Positions 33,020 to 45,771 of a stretch of 64,000 bases of DNA are shown in pieces. The stretch is from Hemileia vastatrix (lineage: Eukaryota > Basidiomycota > Pucciniomycetes > Pucciniales > Zaghouaniaceae). Position 1 is the first letter of the stretch, and each line of letters begins with the position of its first letter. The stretch is taken from positions 23,903,150 through 23,967,149 of the forward strand of contig JASXTE010000014.1 in the NCBI GenBank assembly GCA_030280995.1. Direction: 5' to 3'. A program made the translations under genes and the position numbers. The notes beneath the pieces were generated by a model. The model was given only the letters and a program-made list of their open reading frames with translations. It had not been told where the DNA came from and ran no database searches.

Positions 33020-33615
33020 CTATATTTATGCTTTCTCACTTTGATTATTTCTTGAGAGCTATGAGAATCCTTCCCAAGTCTTAATCTATCAGCATGACCT
33101 AAAAACCAACGGTGAAGAACTCCTATTTGATTTGAGAAGCTAATTTGAGTTGAGTCAATTGGATATGCAATCAAATTATTGGTTTTTAAGGCATTGTCCC
33201 AGTGTTTAATGAGAATATTTGCCAAGACCTGGTTCCATTTGTCAAACCAATCTAGGTTCCAAGCGAAAGTTGATCCTGGGAAACCACACATGCGAAGGTG
33301 CTCAATAAAAGATTCACGGAAAATTGGTGGAAACTTTTCTGAAACCGCTGAATTTGATTCTGGATGAGGTAGTTCAAAGGCAATGTTGCAAGAATTCATG
33401 TTGAATGATGAAAATCTGTCTAATTGCTCTTCAGTAGGGTTTTGTTTCCATCCATTTGATTCTGGTGACATATCCAAAAGTGAACAACAAAAATTGTGTA
33501 TAGATCTACAAAAGTGAGAATTGAATGGAGGCAAAGTCTCATTAAAAATTCTATTAAGTGTTCTTGTGTTTGTGGGCAGGTTTCCATGAGGAAAGTAAGA
33601 GCTACTAGGTTTCAT
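33020..33615 (-). pseudogene. unknown gene split by TIR element, exon 1
   Basis: 5' half of the minus-strand gene, with Met at 33615. It is open to the TIR boundary, ending ...KVRKHKYR, and joins in phase to 29291. A conserved-looking segment GFPGSTFAW...DKWNQVLANI resembles GFRKFAFDW...STWNQVMGSI in the partner protein of the tnp2 transposase (near 39390-39470). In both, a basic stretch follows. The two therefore look like distant members of one unnamed family. No signal peptide or membrane segment is seen. The function is unknown. Confidence 0.6.
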
Positions 33616-34690
33616 AAATAATTAGATTAAGAAAGTGTTCAATTAAATTAAACAAAGAGGAAGGATAAATTGTTGAGCTCCAAAACTTTATGATCAAAGT
33701 TGATTTAAGGAGAAATATCACAAAAATTAAGAATAAGAAATATTTCGACTTTATGGAATTATAATATGCATAAATTATATTTTTATATGCAACTTGAACT
33801 CAAAAGGAATGGTATAAAATAAAGAGAATGATTATGTGATAAAAGCAGACTCATTTAAGAAACGGATTTTTTTTTCTTTTCAAAAAATTCTTCCACAAAA
33901 ATAATTTGTTAAATGTGAGGCTATGTTCATTTTTTGATTACCAAAAAATTATTTTTGGTCCAATATGATAGTAATACATATTCTTTTGAGTAATTTTTTT
34001 CAACCTGAATAAATAGACTAGAGTGTCACTTCATCACATTTATGTATGAAAAGTTATACAAGGTTTCAGCTTTTATGTAATTCTTTAAGGTTTACACTTT
34101 TGTAGCATCTATTATTTGAGTATTTTTGATTTTTTCTTTATAGAAAATTCTACCTAGTACAGACCAATTTTCAAATTGAAAGAAATATGTTTGTGATTGT
34201 TTTTTACAAAATATTAAACTTATTTTTGGGTTTAACTTTGATTTTTGGGGTAATTTTTTAAATAATTATGTTAAAAATATGGATTACTTTTCTTATAGTC
34301 CATAACTAAGAATTTTTATCAAAATCAAATAATTATAGGGTAGTTAGATATAACTCAGAAGGCATTTGATAGAAAAATAATTAAGATGCTTGTGCGTACA
34401 ACAGAATTTTTTCTATGATAGAAAATATTCTGATAAACATGCATGCATTGTTGTACAAATGCAGAGAGTATACAGAACACAAATAAAGTAGACTGCATAA
34501 CTTTAAATTAATATATAATTTATCCGATTAAAAATTAAACATTTAAACTTAAATAATTTCAACACATATTCCATCATATTCTTTTGATAAAAAAATGTAG
34601 CTTATATTAGCTAGTGCCTTTCAAAAAAAGGAATACCTTCAATCGGTAACTTCGAATAGCTAACTTATTCCTACAATTATCACAATTACA
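33616..34690. other. AT-rich intergenic region
   Basis: Between the divergently placed split gene and the tnp2 gene. I see no ORF, repeat or terminal inverted repeat here; it must hold both promoters. Confidence 0.5.
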
Positions 34691-37600
34691 ATGCCTCCAT
34701 TTTTTCATGTATGTCAATGTCAAGATCTTGGATGTGTCAATAGAAAGTATCAAACTTCTTCTGGGTCCTTTGAAGTTGGTATGGCTTTCAAAAGCTCTAA
34801 TTCTTATGCAAAACATCAAGAGGAAAGAAATAGGAAGGCCCAGATGGTTATTTCTTCCAACAATCCACTTAACATTGGAAGTTCCCGCTCCACAGAAACA
34901 GTAATCTGTATATCTATAGTTCAATGTGAGAATTAAAGTCTTTATGATGTTTCAATGATTTATTACATAGGGGCAGTTGCTATTGGGGGCAGAAGTATCT
35001 TCAACAGTCTCTAGAAACTCAAATCTTGGGGAACGGTATAGCCAAATAATTATGTGGCAGGCAGCAAAGCTTTCTCTGATTCATCATTTGAGCAAAGAAG
35101 GTTGTACTCAATTTTTGGATGAAGAAATTAAGAAGCTCAAACTTCTAGGTGATAGTGGAATACTGGATTCTGATAGCATTGTCCGCCTGGTCCCACGCTC
35201 GATAGATACAGTTTTTAGTCGATTAAAGCTCAATCAATCATTTTTCACTAAAACATGCTGTCCTAAATGCTTTGCTCTTTATGAGTATAAATCTGAATCT
35301 CAACCATCTATACTATGTTGCAATCAACCGTTTCTTTCATCATCAAAGCGCTATTTAAAAATGTTTGGAGCAGGACAAATTGCAGTTAAATGTGATGAAA
35401 GGCTGTGTTTGATGGAGGAACATCAAGAACATGTAAAATACTTATCTCTTAAAACATTTCATCACCATTCTTTTATCGACTGGCTTAAGGAAAAGATCAA
35501 ACTTTTCAAATTTGAGCTTCTGATTGAGAAGAAAACCCCTGTGGCAGAACATGTAGAGTGATTTGAAGAAGGATGTTTGTGTTGGTTCAATTTGGAAAAA
35601 CTTTCCCATTACCACTCCAGCTCTGGATAGCAATGATGATGAATATACGATAACTTCAGGCAACTTAATGTTTAATTTATATGTCGACTGGTTTAGGCCT
35701 GGTGGCAATAGGATTGGAGGTCATCAGAAGTCTGTAGGCAATATTATGATGGTGTGTATGAACCTACCTCAAGAAGATAGATACAAAATGGAAAATCTTT
35801 TTTTGTATTCTATTATACCCGGACCAACAGAACCCACAAGTGAGCAGCTTAATCACCTTCTAAAACCACTGGTTAATGATCTACAAACTCTATGGGATGG
35901 TATATTGATTGAAAAGACACATCTTTATCCACGAGGCCAGAAATTAAGAGTTGCATTGTTCTCTTTGATAGGTGACATTCCTGCAATACAAAAATTGGCT
36001 GGCTTTTCGAGTCACTCTGCAAAAATGTTCTGCTCTTTCTGTAATATCTCTAAAGATGAAATTAGTGAAAAGAATGTGGGAAATTTTTCATTACGGAATC
36101 ATGAGGATCATATGTGCTGGGCAACAAAGTGGAAAAATTCTAAGTCACATTGGGAGCGTGTATCAATTGTTCAAAATCATGGGGTACGATGGAGTGAGCT
36201 GAATAACCTTGAATATTGGCGTCCAACTGAATATTGCTCAATTGATGTTATGCATTCACATATGCTTGGCAACCTAAAAGATCACAGTCTAAGCTATTTT
36301 CAAATCCAAAATGCAGCAAAAGATCTAGAAAGAAAGCTGGAAAAGGATAAAAATTGGCATGTAAGAGAAGAAGATGATGATTTCTTTTCTGATACTTCAC
36401 TGCACAAACATTTGAAAAAACGTAGAAGTAGCTTAAGCACCACGAATAATGATGATGATGATACAGGACACACGAGACAGCACAAGCGGCAAAGACGTAC
36501 GAGTTCAAGACAGTCATCAAGTCATCATGGACTAGATAATGAAGGATTGGGAACAAATCGATCAAGAAGCCAGAGTAGGTCATCCAGCTCCAAATTTATT
36601 CCTCCATATAGCGATGTGGCCTCAATACAGTCTCACAGCAGTGACAGTAGGAATTCATTGTATAACTTAAGGCAAAGAAGCATTAGCATATCACAGAGTG
36701 AAGGATCTCACTCATCAAATGAGACAGCTAGAGATGAAGAAAATAAAAGGAAAGGTAAGGAGAAAGAAAATGAAGGTAGTAGTAATCCACGAATCACAGC
36801 AGTAGAGCTACAGGTTGTATGGAAGATGATTGATCAAGTAAGAAGACCTTCCTGGCTAACACGAGTTCCAAAATCAGTAGGATCTAAAAAGGCAGGATCC
36901 CTCAAGGCAGCAGAATGGCACATGCTGTATACTCTCTACTTCCCTTTGTCACTTATACCCCTTTGGTTTGAAAAATTTAAAGAATCTGAATCTTCAGCTT
37001 CCTCAGCTGATAAACCAAGAGAATATTATCTTCTCAAGTCACTTGTAACATTATGCTCAATCACCAATTTTTTGACATTAAAAAATATACAGACTAATGA
37101 GCTTAAAGATCTAGATCAATTTCTGTTAGAGTATCGTGAGTGCCTTGAAGAGGGTTGGAAGAATATTAATGCAAAGCCAAATCTGCATATCACTCAACAT
37201 TATCCTGAAATGATAAAGCGTCTTGGTCCACCATCAGGTACAGCTACTTGGTCTGGAGAGCGGGTGAATCATATATTATCTGAAATTCCAAACAATCACC
37301 ATCCACGTATGTAATGTTTGTAAGCAATGATTTAAAAACTCAGCTGTGCTAATTTATTAATATTTACCACAGGAGAGATACCGCTAACAATGCTCAAACA
37401 TTGGTATCGGAAGTCTAGGGTATTAGATCTTGGTGAAGCTGAAGATAATGATCAATGTGAGACTAAAAAATTCCATATTGATCTCGATAAACAAAACAAA
37501 TGGATCCATCTAAGTATGGCATTATTTACTAAATGGGTAAGGGCACAAATGGGAAAAGAAACTTCAAGACGGGCTTTGACACCATCGGAGAAAAGTGGGG

Positions 37601-37983
37601 ATCGGGTAGTTGAAAATGTAGCAAGCATATTGATACATGGAAAGAGGTTTACTAGTTACCATCGACACATTGCTAATTCAACAATTGAATTCTACTATGG
37701 AAAAGATAGCCAGTTTGGGCAAATTGATGATCTTTTCAGATCAAAGGAAGAGATTGATCAAATATATTTAATAGTAAGTCCTTTCAAAGAGCTCCGTCCA
37801 GAAGAAACATCAAAGGATCCCTATGAGCTTTTCCCACAAGTGCATTGTCGGTTAGTAAGAGTAGCCAAAGCAACTCAAATTGTGATTAAGAAAGATGCAA
37901 TAATTGGACATGCAGCTACTGTCGAGCACAAAAAAGGAATGTTTGGAATCAAAGACGAGGTTGTCACTGCCATTGGACTGTAG
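34691..37983 (+). pseudogene. tnp2-family (En/Spm-like) transposase, one frameshift
   Basis: Three exons: 34691-34900, 34971-37306 and 37373-37983. The introns are 34901-34970 (GTAATC...CATAG) and 37307-37372 (GTATGT...CACAG), both in phase. The N-terminus has CQCQDLGC, and a later CCPKC...CC cluster may bind zinc. The tnp2 core runs about residues 300-430: LYVDWFRPGG, IIPGPTEPTSEQLNHLLKPL, GDIPAIQKLAGFSSH and FCSFC. A long Ser/Arg/Asp-rich linker (about 36370-36780) carries likely nuclear localisation signals. A single extra T at 35559, between GAG and GAT, is the only break; otherwise about 1050 codons are open. It could be a real frameshift or an assembly error. The partner gene at 38494 is co-oriented. 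Confidence 0.85.
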
Positions 37984-38493
37984 ACAGTAGTGAGTGAAAA
38001 AATTAATCAAATTTATTTTCTGTTGAATAACATCTTTGTGTTAATTTGGGATTGGGGAAATTTGTAGGATTGGTGATATTTGTAAATGGTGAAAGAAATA
38101 ATTCAATGCTCGATTAAAAAATGCAATGCATCCAACTTACCTTATCATAAACCAGTGAACAATTACTTTGGTTGCTTTTATTGCGAGAGAACCCATGCTT
38201 TCAATGAGTCATTTTTATCTTAAATGTAAGAATGAAAGAAATAAAATCATGATAATGAGAAATATGATAAAATTTTTACTTAATGAATGATCTTCTTGCT
38301 CATTCATCTACTATAAATAGTTTGACCTTCCAACTTTAGCTGATAGCTATATATTATTCACTTTATTTTTCGACAAGAGAACATACACGTTTACAAGACT
38401 ATATACATAGTATCTTTTTTTACTTTAGCTTTGATAGGTATAAATTTTAACAACTGATTATTTTTATTTTATTTTATTTTATTACAGTTCATT
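37984..38493. other. intergenic spacer between tnp2 gene and partner
   Basis: 510 bp, AT-rich, with a TATAAATAG box near 38320. It likely holds the terminator of the transposase gene and the promoter of the partner. Confidence 0.4.
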
Positions 38494-40154
38494 ATGGATG
38501 ATAATTTTGAAGGGATGTCTGTTGACCCAACAGATTCTGATTGTTTTCCGCCTCAACATACTAATACTGGAAATACTTCACCACCACCCGCTGCTGATCC
38601 ACCTCCAGATGCATCTCAATCTGTACCACCTAATCCTAACCCACCACCTAATCCCAATCCAGGCCAAGAGTCTCATTCAGAACCGAGAAATTTTAATCCC
38701 AATCATCCTTCTGCTTCTGAAAGTGCTGATCAGCAAGCTGATCAGCTAGGAAGAGATTGGGCTAGTGAAGTATTGAGGGAATTTTTCGGAGACCAATCAT
38801 CATCTGCTCAGCCTAACCAAGGAGCAAGCACAAGTGGAGCAGGTAAGTCAAATTTGTAGTGTATTCTTTTATTGAAAAATAACCAATTTAATTAACTTAT
38901 TTGAATTGTTAGTGAATCCCTCAATCATTATGGGTATCAGTGATTACCACAGACTCAATTCAGCAGAGTCTCATGAGCGAGAACGGGGGTTAAGGGCTGT
39001 AAGAGGCTTAGTTAGAAGGAATGATGTTCCCAGGAGCTCGGACAGTCTAAATAGAAATATTTACCACTCTCTGAAGTATTGTCTTGGGGGACCAACACAA
39101 ATATCAAAATATCCTGCGAGCCCAACACCTTTGGAGATTGAAAATTGGAAAGATTGGAGCCCATTCAAACTAAAAACCATTCAAACTGTCCTAACCCAAG
39201 TCCAATCTTCTAACCGTGCCAATTCTGCAGCTGATCGACAATTTCTGATAACCAATTCTATAGCCTTCTTGCGATCCAAAATTCGACTACCCGAATTTTT
39301 TCCAGCACCTGAGCCTCGAGGACTAAAAGGAGGAGCACCGATCCCACTTTCTGTCAAAAGAAACTTAGAGCGTGAATTGCAAGAAAAAGGTTTTCGGAAA
39401 TTCGCGTTTGATTGGACTTGCCGTGATTTTTCGGAATCAACTTGGAATCAAGTCATGGGAAGCATAGTATGCGACCACTGTACCAGGTGGCTCACCACCT
39501 TGAATACAATCGATCAGTCAAAGCTTCAGTTCACTCAATGTGTTATGGTGAAATGGGTAGTTAATAAGGTTGTTTGGGCAAGAAGAGGAAAGGGTAGCAA
39601 GAGAAAAGATTGAAAAGAGGGCAAGGGCACAAGTAAAACGTTATCGGACCAAGGTAAGTTTTTTATTTTACTTTGCTTTTTGTTATTATGAAGCTGATTT
39701 AGTTGGAATTCAGATTGCTAGTGCACGCTACAAGTTAGCAAGAGATCTCTGCAGTGATGTGCCAGGTTTTGTTGTGCTTTTTCATGATACTAGGTGCATC
39801 TCTGATATCGAGGAAGGCCCAGCACCAGCCCCAACTGCACCTATCCGAGCTATTCCTGGATGGCGAAATCCTGAACTCAATGATTTGTTTAAAAAAATGG
39901 ATAAGATGACAAAGGACTTAGCCCATACACCAGCTCAAAAAAAATCAGCATTAAAAACATATTCACGGTCATCAGAAAGGACAGTTGCACAAAATGGTAT
40001 ATTCAATGTTCCCAAATACCTCCCCAAGAATTGCTATTCAGCAACATTTTTGCAAGGATTATCTGTGAATGAACGTGAGTCACTTGGGGTTGGAGCTGAT
40101 ATTGATCTGGTAAAGATTTGGGAATCAATTAATAGAGCATCAACATCATCATAA
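38494..40154 (+). pseudogene. tnp2-associated partner protein, unknown function
   Basis: Exon 1, 38494-38842, encodes an acidic start and a Pro/Asn-rich stretch (PPNPNPPPNPNPG). Intron 38843-38912 is in phase with exon 2 from 38913 (NPSIIMGISDYHR). Exon 2 contains FAFDW...STWNQVMGSI. The frame must shift near 39570-39600 into EERVAREKIEKRARAQVKRYR, by either an indel or an unrecognised intron. A 60-bp intron at 39654-39713 follows, then IASARYKLARD to the stop at 40154. A basic patch and coiled-coil potential fit DNA binding, but the function is unknown. Its position behind tnp2 suggests the second protein of an En/Spm-like element. Listed as a pseudogene only because of the unresolved frame change. 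Confidence 0.65.
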
Positions 40155-40370
40155 CTTAGGTATAACGGTGATCTTCTGTGTAATATAGCTATCTTATATT
40201 GAATTTTATGTATTCTGTTTTTTTTCAAAGCAGCTTGGTAAATGTTATAAAGTGATATTGAGAGAGAGTAACATTTTATTTAAGAAAAACAAATAATGTA
40301 TGAGATATAAAAATGTATGTTCAACAAATTGATGGTCCATACCTCTTTATGTCACATTTATGTATCCATA

Positions 40371-42307
40371 TTAATTTCAATCAAATTTAATGTTGACCAA
40401 TACATAGTGAATACACGCTATGCCACTTATACTTACCAAGCATTGCTACCATTAAATATGCCAGTATCAAAAATTAATTTCGATCGAAATTAATGAGCAT
40501 GATAATCATGAATTTCTGGAGTCAACTGCTTATTTTTATGCATGGTGCCTTGCCAACATTAATTTTGATCGAAATTACTTTTGATACTGGCATATTGCAT
40601 GGTGTCTATTCCTGGAAAGTGTAAGTGGCATAGTGTGTATTCATTACGTATTGGTCAACATTAATTTCAATAGAATTTAATATTGACATTTTCATATTGA
40701 ACCCAAACCAGCAAACGACCCAAAAAATTCTTCATAAAACTGCTTATTAATTTCGATCGAAATTAGTGAGCACCATATACATATTGAATGGTAGTTATAT
40801 CTGGTGTGTGTAAGTTGTAAAGCTTGTGTTCAATGTTTATTGGTCAACATTAATTTTGATTGAAATTAATATTAATGTGTAAATGATATTTACATGCTCA
40901 ATATGCATTGTAATGTGTTTACTTAACAATAGATTGCCCTACTTTTCATCTTACATAAAAATGCTTGGTAGCATGTCAAATTCAATTTTTATTAAAATTA
41001 ATGTTGACATGTTACCATGCATAACAGTAAGCAACTGACTGAATAAATTGATGATAATCATGAACCTTAATTTCGATCGAAATTAATGTTGCCAAGTGCA
41101 GATTGAAAAAAAGCTATGCCACTTACACTAGCCAGGCATATTTACTATTTATTATGTATTGGTCAACATTAATTTTTATAGAAATTAATATGGATATGTA
41201 AATTTTATATTTACCCTCAACATGTATAGTAAATTTCAATACTTAAAAATACTTGCCGTCCTTTACATGTCATGCAAAAAAGCATTATATCATTTCAACA
41301 TTAATTTTGATCAAAATTAATGTTGGAATGCCATTATGCATTGAAACAACTAACTGACTGAAAAAGTTCATGATCAAAATGCTCATTAATTTTGATCAAA
41401 ATTAATGTTGACCAATACATATTGAATATAAGTAATCTCCACTTACTCAGACCAGATATAACTACCATTCAATATGTATATGGTCAGCCTTAATTTCGAT
41501 CGAAATTAATGGGAAGTTTTATGTAGAATCTTCTGGGTTGTTTTCTGGCTTGGGTTCAATATGCAAATGTCAACATTAAATTCGATCGAAATTAATGTTG
41601 ACCAATACATAATGAATACACACTATGCCACTTACACTTTCCAGGCATATATACATGCAATATGCCAGTATCAAAAGTAATTTCGATCGAAATTAATGTT
41701 GGCAAGGCACCATGCATAAAAATAAGCAGTTGACTCCAGAAATTCATGATTATCATGCTCATTAATTTCGATCGAAATTAATTTTTGATACTGGCATATT
41801 TAATGGTAGCTATGCCTGGCAAGTGTAAGTGGCATAGCATGTATTCATTATGTATTAGTCAACATTAATTTCGATTGAAATTAATATGGACATGGACTAT
41901 GCATAAAATTCCTATAAGTATAGGTAAGCTAAGCAGTTAGATAAACTGGTTTGATCAAGTACACCATATAAAAATTGATGTTTTAATGCCTTGGTTAATT
42001 TCGATCAAAATTAATTTTAATCCATGCATGTTGAATTTTATCTATGTCTGTGTAGTCCATGTGAAATGGCTTGTATTCAATATGCAGGGGTCTATATTAA
42101 TTTCGATTGAAATTATGAGGTTCATTGCCTCATAAATTTGATGGTTTCTGTCAGTGTTTCATGCATGGTGCCATCTGATACTTGTTGATTTCTATCAAAA
42201 TTAATTTCAACACCAATATATTGAATACAAACCATGGCACTTACAGTACTTGGTCATAGCTAAAATTTAATATTCCAGTCTCAAAATTAATTTTGATAGA
42301 AATTAGT
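40371..42307. repeat. array of about twenty spaced palindromes within a large foldback
   Basis: A 20-22 bp palindrome with core AATTTCGATCGAAATT or a variant occurs about twenty times. Clean copies are at 40473-40494, 40746-40765, 41067-41086, 41490-41509, 41678-41695 and 41761-41782. By my count the centres lie 103, 85, 102, 86, 103, 132, 85, 102, 132, 85, 104, 86, 101, 85, 103, 130, 102, 88 and 102 bp apart. The spacers are also inverted repeats: 40371-41125 pairs with 41127-41885 (for example GCCAGTATCAAAA near 41665 with TTTTGATACTGGC near 40579). No coding potential. It starts about 215 bp after the tnp2 partner gene. Confidence 0.9.
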
Positions 42308-43340
42308 CAGGATCCATGAAGTTTATCAATAGTGTATGAGTTAAGTTTCAAGTCATATGTTTCATCATTTTCTTGCAACCATTTCTAGGTTATCTCAACA
42401 ATTTTTTTCAAGTTTTATTATATTAATCAAAACTGTGGTAAGTTGTGAAAAATTAGCTAATCCAAATATCAAATTGAATATTAATATTTTAATAATTTTG
42501 AATGTTGCTTAAGGTATTTCATTGTGTGATTCATAATAATATTTTATCAACTTAGTAGTCCTATAACTTTTGAAAAGTAACAATTTTGGTATAGTTAGGG
42601 ACAACAATGCAATATCTTGTGCAGACTAAGATATATTGCAAAATAAAACTATTCAATTTTTTTTTCCCTTAGTTGTATCCAAGTTTATCAATGGTTTGGT
42701 CACGGTGCCCACACCCTAGCCTGACACTCCTCCTGTCACTTAAAAAACAAATTCTTATCTTAAATTCTAATGTTACCAATTTTATATTTATAATTCATTT
42801 CTTGTTTGATGAGGCATATCAGTATATATGTGAATCTCGCATTGTCATCTGAAATTAAATTTAACAAATATTCATAAAGGATTATCCTTTTTTTTCATAT
42901 AATATACTAATTAAGTGTATCTCCATTGTTTAGGAGTAAATTCTAATTTAAAAAATTTTGTATTTACCCGTGGCAATTTGAATATGGGATATAAATTTGT
43001 TATTATTTGTTTTTCACACTAAAAGTCCCCAAAGAATTACTAGTATTTTCTGTTAGCTACATCAAATTTCGCTTCAATATAAACAGATTGTGATTTAGCA
43101 TGTTACTCAGTTTACCCCACTATGAATAATACATGTTAAAAAAAGCTCAAATAATATAAAATCCCCCTCTTTATGTTTTCTGTTTCTTTCATCCTCACTT
43201 TAATTTTAATCTTATTCAATTTTTTATCCTATTAAAATATCAACTTCAATTTTCTAGAATAGAGTTTCTTATAATTATTCATCATATTACATCATAATTT
43301 TTTGATATAGAATACTTTTTTTTAATATTCATTAATCAAT
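42308..43340. other. AT-rich region upstream of orphan gene
   Basis: No gene seen. AT-rich with T-runs; presumably contains the promoter of the gene at 43341. Confidence 0.4.
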
Positions 43341-45771
43341 ATGTCTAGTATACAAAATCCTACACCTCCACTTTGTATGTATATCATGTTCCTCTCTCTT
43401 AATTTATATATTTCACTTATGTTCTATATCTTTTTTTTTCAAAAATTTGATTTTCCAGCACCCAAATGTGTTTCATCCCACTCTCTGATTGATACTCGCT
43501 TTGAAGCTTTTGAGCTTGCACCATGTCTGCCACATGGCATGGCACCTAACCCTCCTGTACTTAGCAATGAGAGGCAGGAAATAACAAGAGTTCAGTATCG
43601 CAATTTACTTGAATTGGCTAGAGATAAAACAGAAGAGCTTGTCAAGATCCTTAACAATAATCCTTCTCCTTCATATTTATCTAACCCTTGTAATGAATTA
43701 CTCCAATATGTGAAAAGCCTTGAAAAATGTATGTTCATCACCTTTTTTGTCTCCTTTTAAATTAGTAGATAAGATTATTAATATTTTTTTTTCTTCATAT
43801 ATATTTGTAGCTTATGAGGAGGGTATGATTCCTCCTGATGAAGTCATTGTCATTAGGGATGATGATGAGACAGATGAACCATTAGCTTCAACTCATGCTT
43901 CAACTTCTAAGGAAAATCTTGAAACACCTGTTATCCGCTCCAAGAAAAAGAGATTATCCCAAGGCTCCTCTTTTGTTCGACGTATTAAACCAGCTTCTGC
44001 TAATGAATTTTCTGATGTATCAAATAATAAATCTCAAAAAAAAAGCAAAGGTTTTGATAATGAGTATATTCTTGTTTCCTTTTTTTTTATTGTTATTCTT
44101 TTATCTTTAAAATTCAATCATATATCTCTTTTATTGCTTACATATTGTACTTTTTATCTTTCTTTTGATATTTTGTACCAGAAACTCACCTGCTGTAGAT
44201 TGTTCCATCCATAAACGCCCTCTCCCTGATGAAGATGATGAAAAGAGCAATGAAAATAGCGATGATCAACTATCAGAATATGAAGCTATGCTTGTTCATC
44301 AAAAAAAGCAAAGTTTAAAATCTTCTTCAAGACATGTTGATATGTTTGATAAAGATGATGATTCAAACAGCTCATCACCAAATTCTTTCATTTCTAAGAA
44401 GCAATACCCATCACCTCCTAAATTACCTACTTTGATCTCTTTGAAAGCTTCTCTACCAATGAAATCAACTCCAATCAAGATATCGAAAAAACCTCTAACT
44501 TATTCACCCTCAGTTCTAAAAGAATCTGATTTGCAGGAGGAATTCTGTAAAATTCATAATTTTTATAAAGGTAGAATCAGCACGGCAAAGGTCTTCAGGT
44601 CGTGGTTGGAAATTGTTACTCTCCTCGAATTACGCTCTTCTACTTCTTCCCAAGAACCCATGTCAAATATTCCAATGTTTACTTTTCATTGGGAAAAATC
44701 TTGTGGAGAAGATTGGCTTTCAAAACTTACTGAGTTATGTAAGTTACCATAATTTTTAGTCTTGACTTTTGTTCTTTTACTTATTTTTTTTTTCCTTTTG
44801 TAGCAAATATTTTTTTAGAGGTTGATAGCTCACAGCTATGGGTACTCAATAATATTGATTTCAAAAAAATGGAAGATTTATGTGATCCTGATGGTTTAAA
44901 TACTGAAATTCTTTCCTCAACAAAGAAAACGGATCACCCTGAATCCAATCTTATCCGAATGCTCATGAGATTAATGATCCCAAGTGACCACTGCCGTTCT
45001 TCATGGGTATCTCTTATATCATCTTCACTTTATCTGACCGCACATGAATTCAGCCAGCTTCCATCACATCAAAACATTAACTCAGATTGTCCAATTGAAC
45101 GTGGTCTTCAGCTTCTAGCTCACCTTTCAAATCTGAAGAGTCCGATTTCTGATGGCTTAGAAGTTGGTCCCACTGCACTTCAAACCCGTGATATATCAAT
45201 GTCAACTCTTCTTCAAATCAGCAATATTATCATTGATATAATTATGTCAATTATCATTCTTAAATCAAAATATTGTGCTGCAACAATATCAAGTGGCAAG
45301 ACTAGTGAAGCTCAACAATCAAGTGAGAAAAACGAAAATACTGAACTGACTATAATGAGAGAGAAACAAAAGGCTGCACTAAACAAAATAAATTCTGAAT
45401 ACTCCCACCACCGATATCAATCTTTCACATTTTATATAATTGATGGTGTCCGTGGTTTATTTCTGAGCTTTCAAGATCATAGATTGGCTTCAGCAGCTGA
45501 TTGCTTGGAGGTAATATCAGAAGTTAAGTTTCTTAATTTACATGAAAAAAAAAATCATTTGATGGAAGAAATAATTTGGAAAAATTTAAATAACTATATT
45601 TTAACATTAATAAAACCTTTTATAGGCAAGTGTGATCCATTTCCTTTAAAATTTGATACCCCAAGTCCTCCAGGAATTGCTAGGGCTATTTCTGCAGATT
45701 TTCTTAATCACTGGAGCTCCATTCAGCCAGTATCACCTTTTTTTGCTAAACATAGCCTTTCAATAAATTAA
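43341..45771 (+). CDS. five-exon gene of unknown function
   Basis: Exons: 43341-43374, 43459-43728, 43811-44063, 44182-44738 and 44804-45771. All four introns are GT-AG, and exon lengths total 2082 nt (693 codons plus stop) with no internal stop. The product has a short conserved-looking N-terminal part, an acidic and Ser/Lys-rich middle with a basic RSKKKR (nuclear signal candidate), and a more structured C-terminal half. I do not recognise a domain. The last exon contains a possible extra intron (45511-45625); splicing it would end the protein early with ASVIHFL. It lies between the palindrome array and a convergent TET-like relic, so it may be transposon cargo. Confidence 0.7.

Noticed and set aside
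35442..36583. Minus-strand ORFs opposite the tnp2 gene
   Set aside because: They are shadows of the transposase exons and have no protein-like features of their own.
40371..42307. CRISPR-like array
   Set aside because: Repeats are palindromes without leader or cas genes, intervals fall in three size classes, and the spacers themselves pair as inverted repeats. The genome is eukaryotic.
34000..43000. CACTA-type termini for the tnp2 element
   Set aside because: I looked for CACTA...TAGTG ends around the tnp2 genes and found no convincing matching pair, so no element boundaries are claimed.
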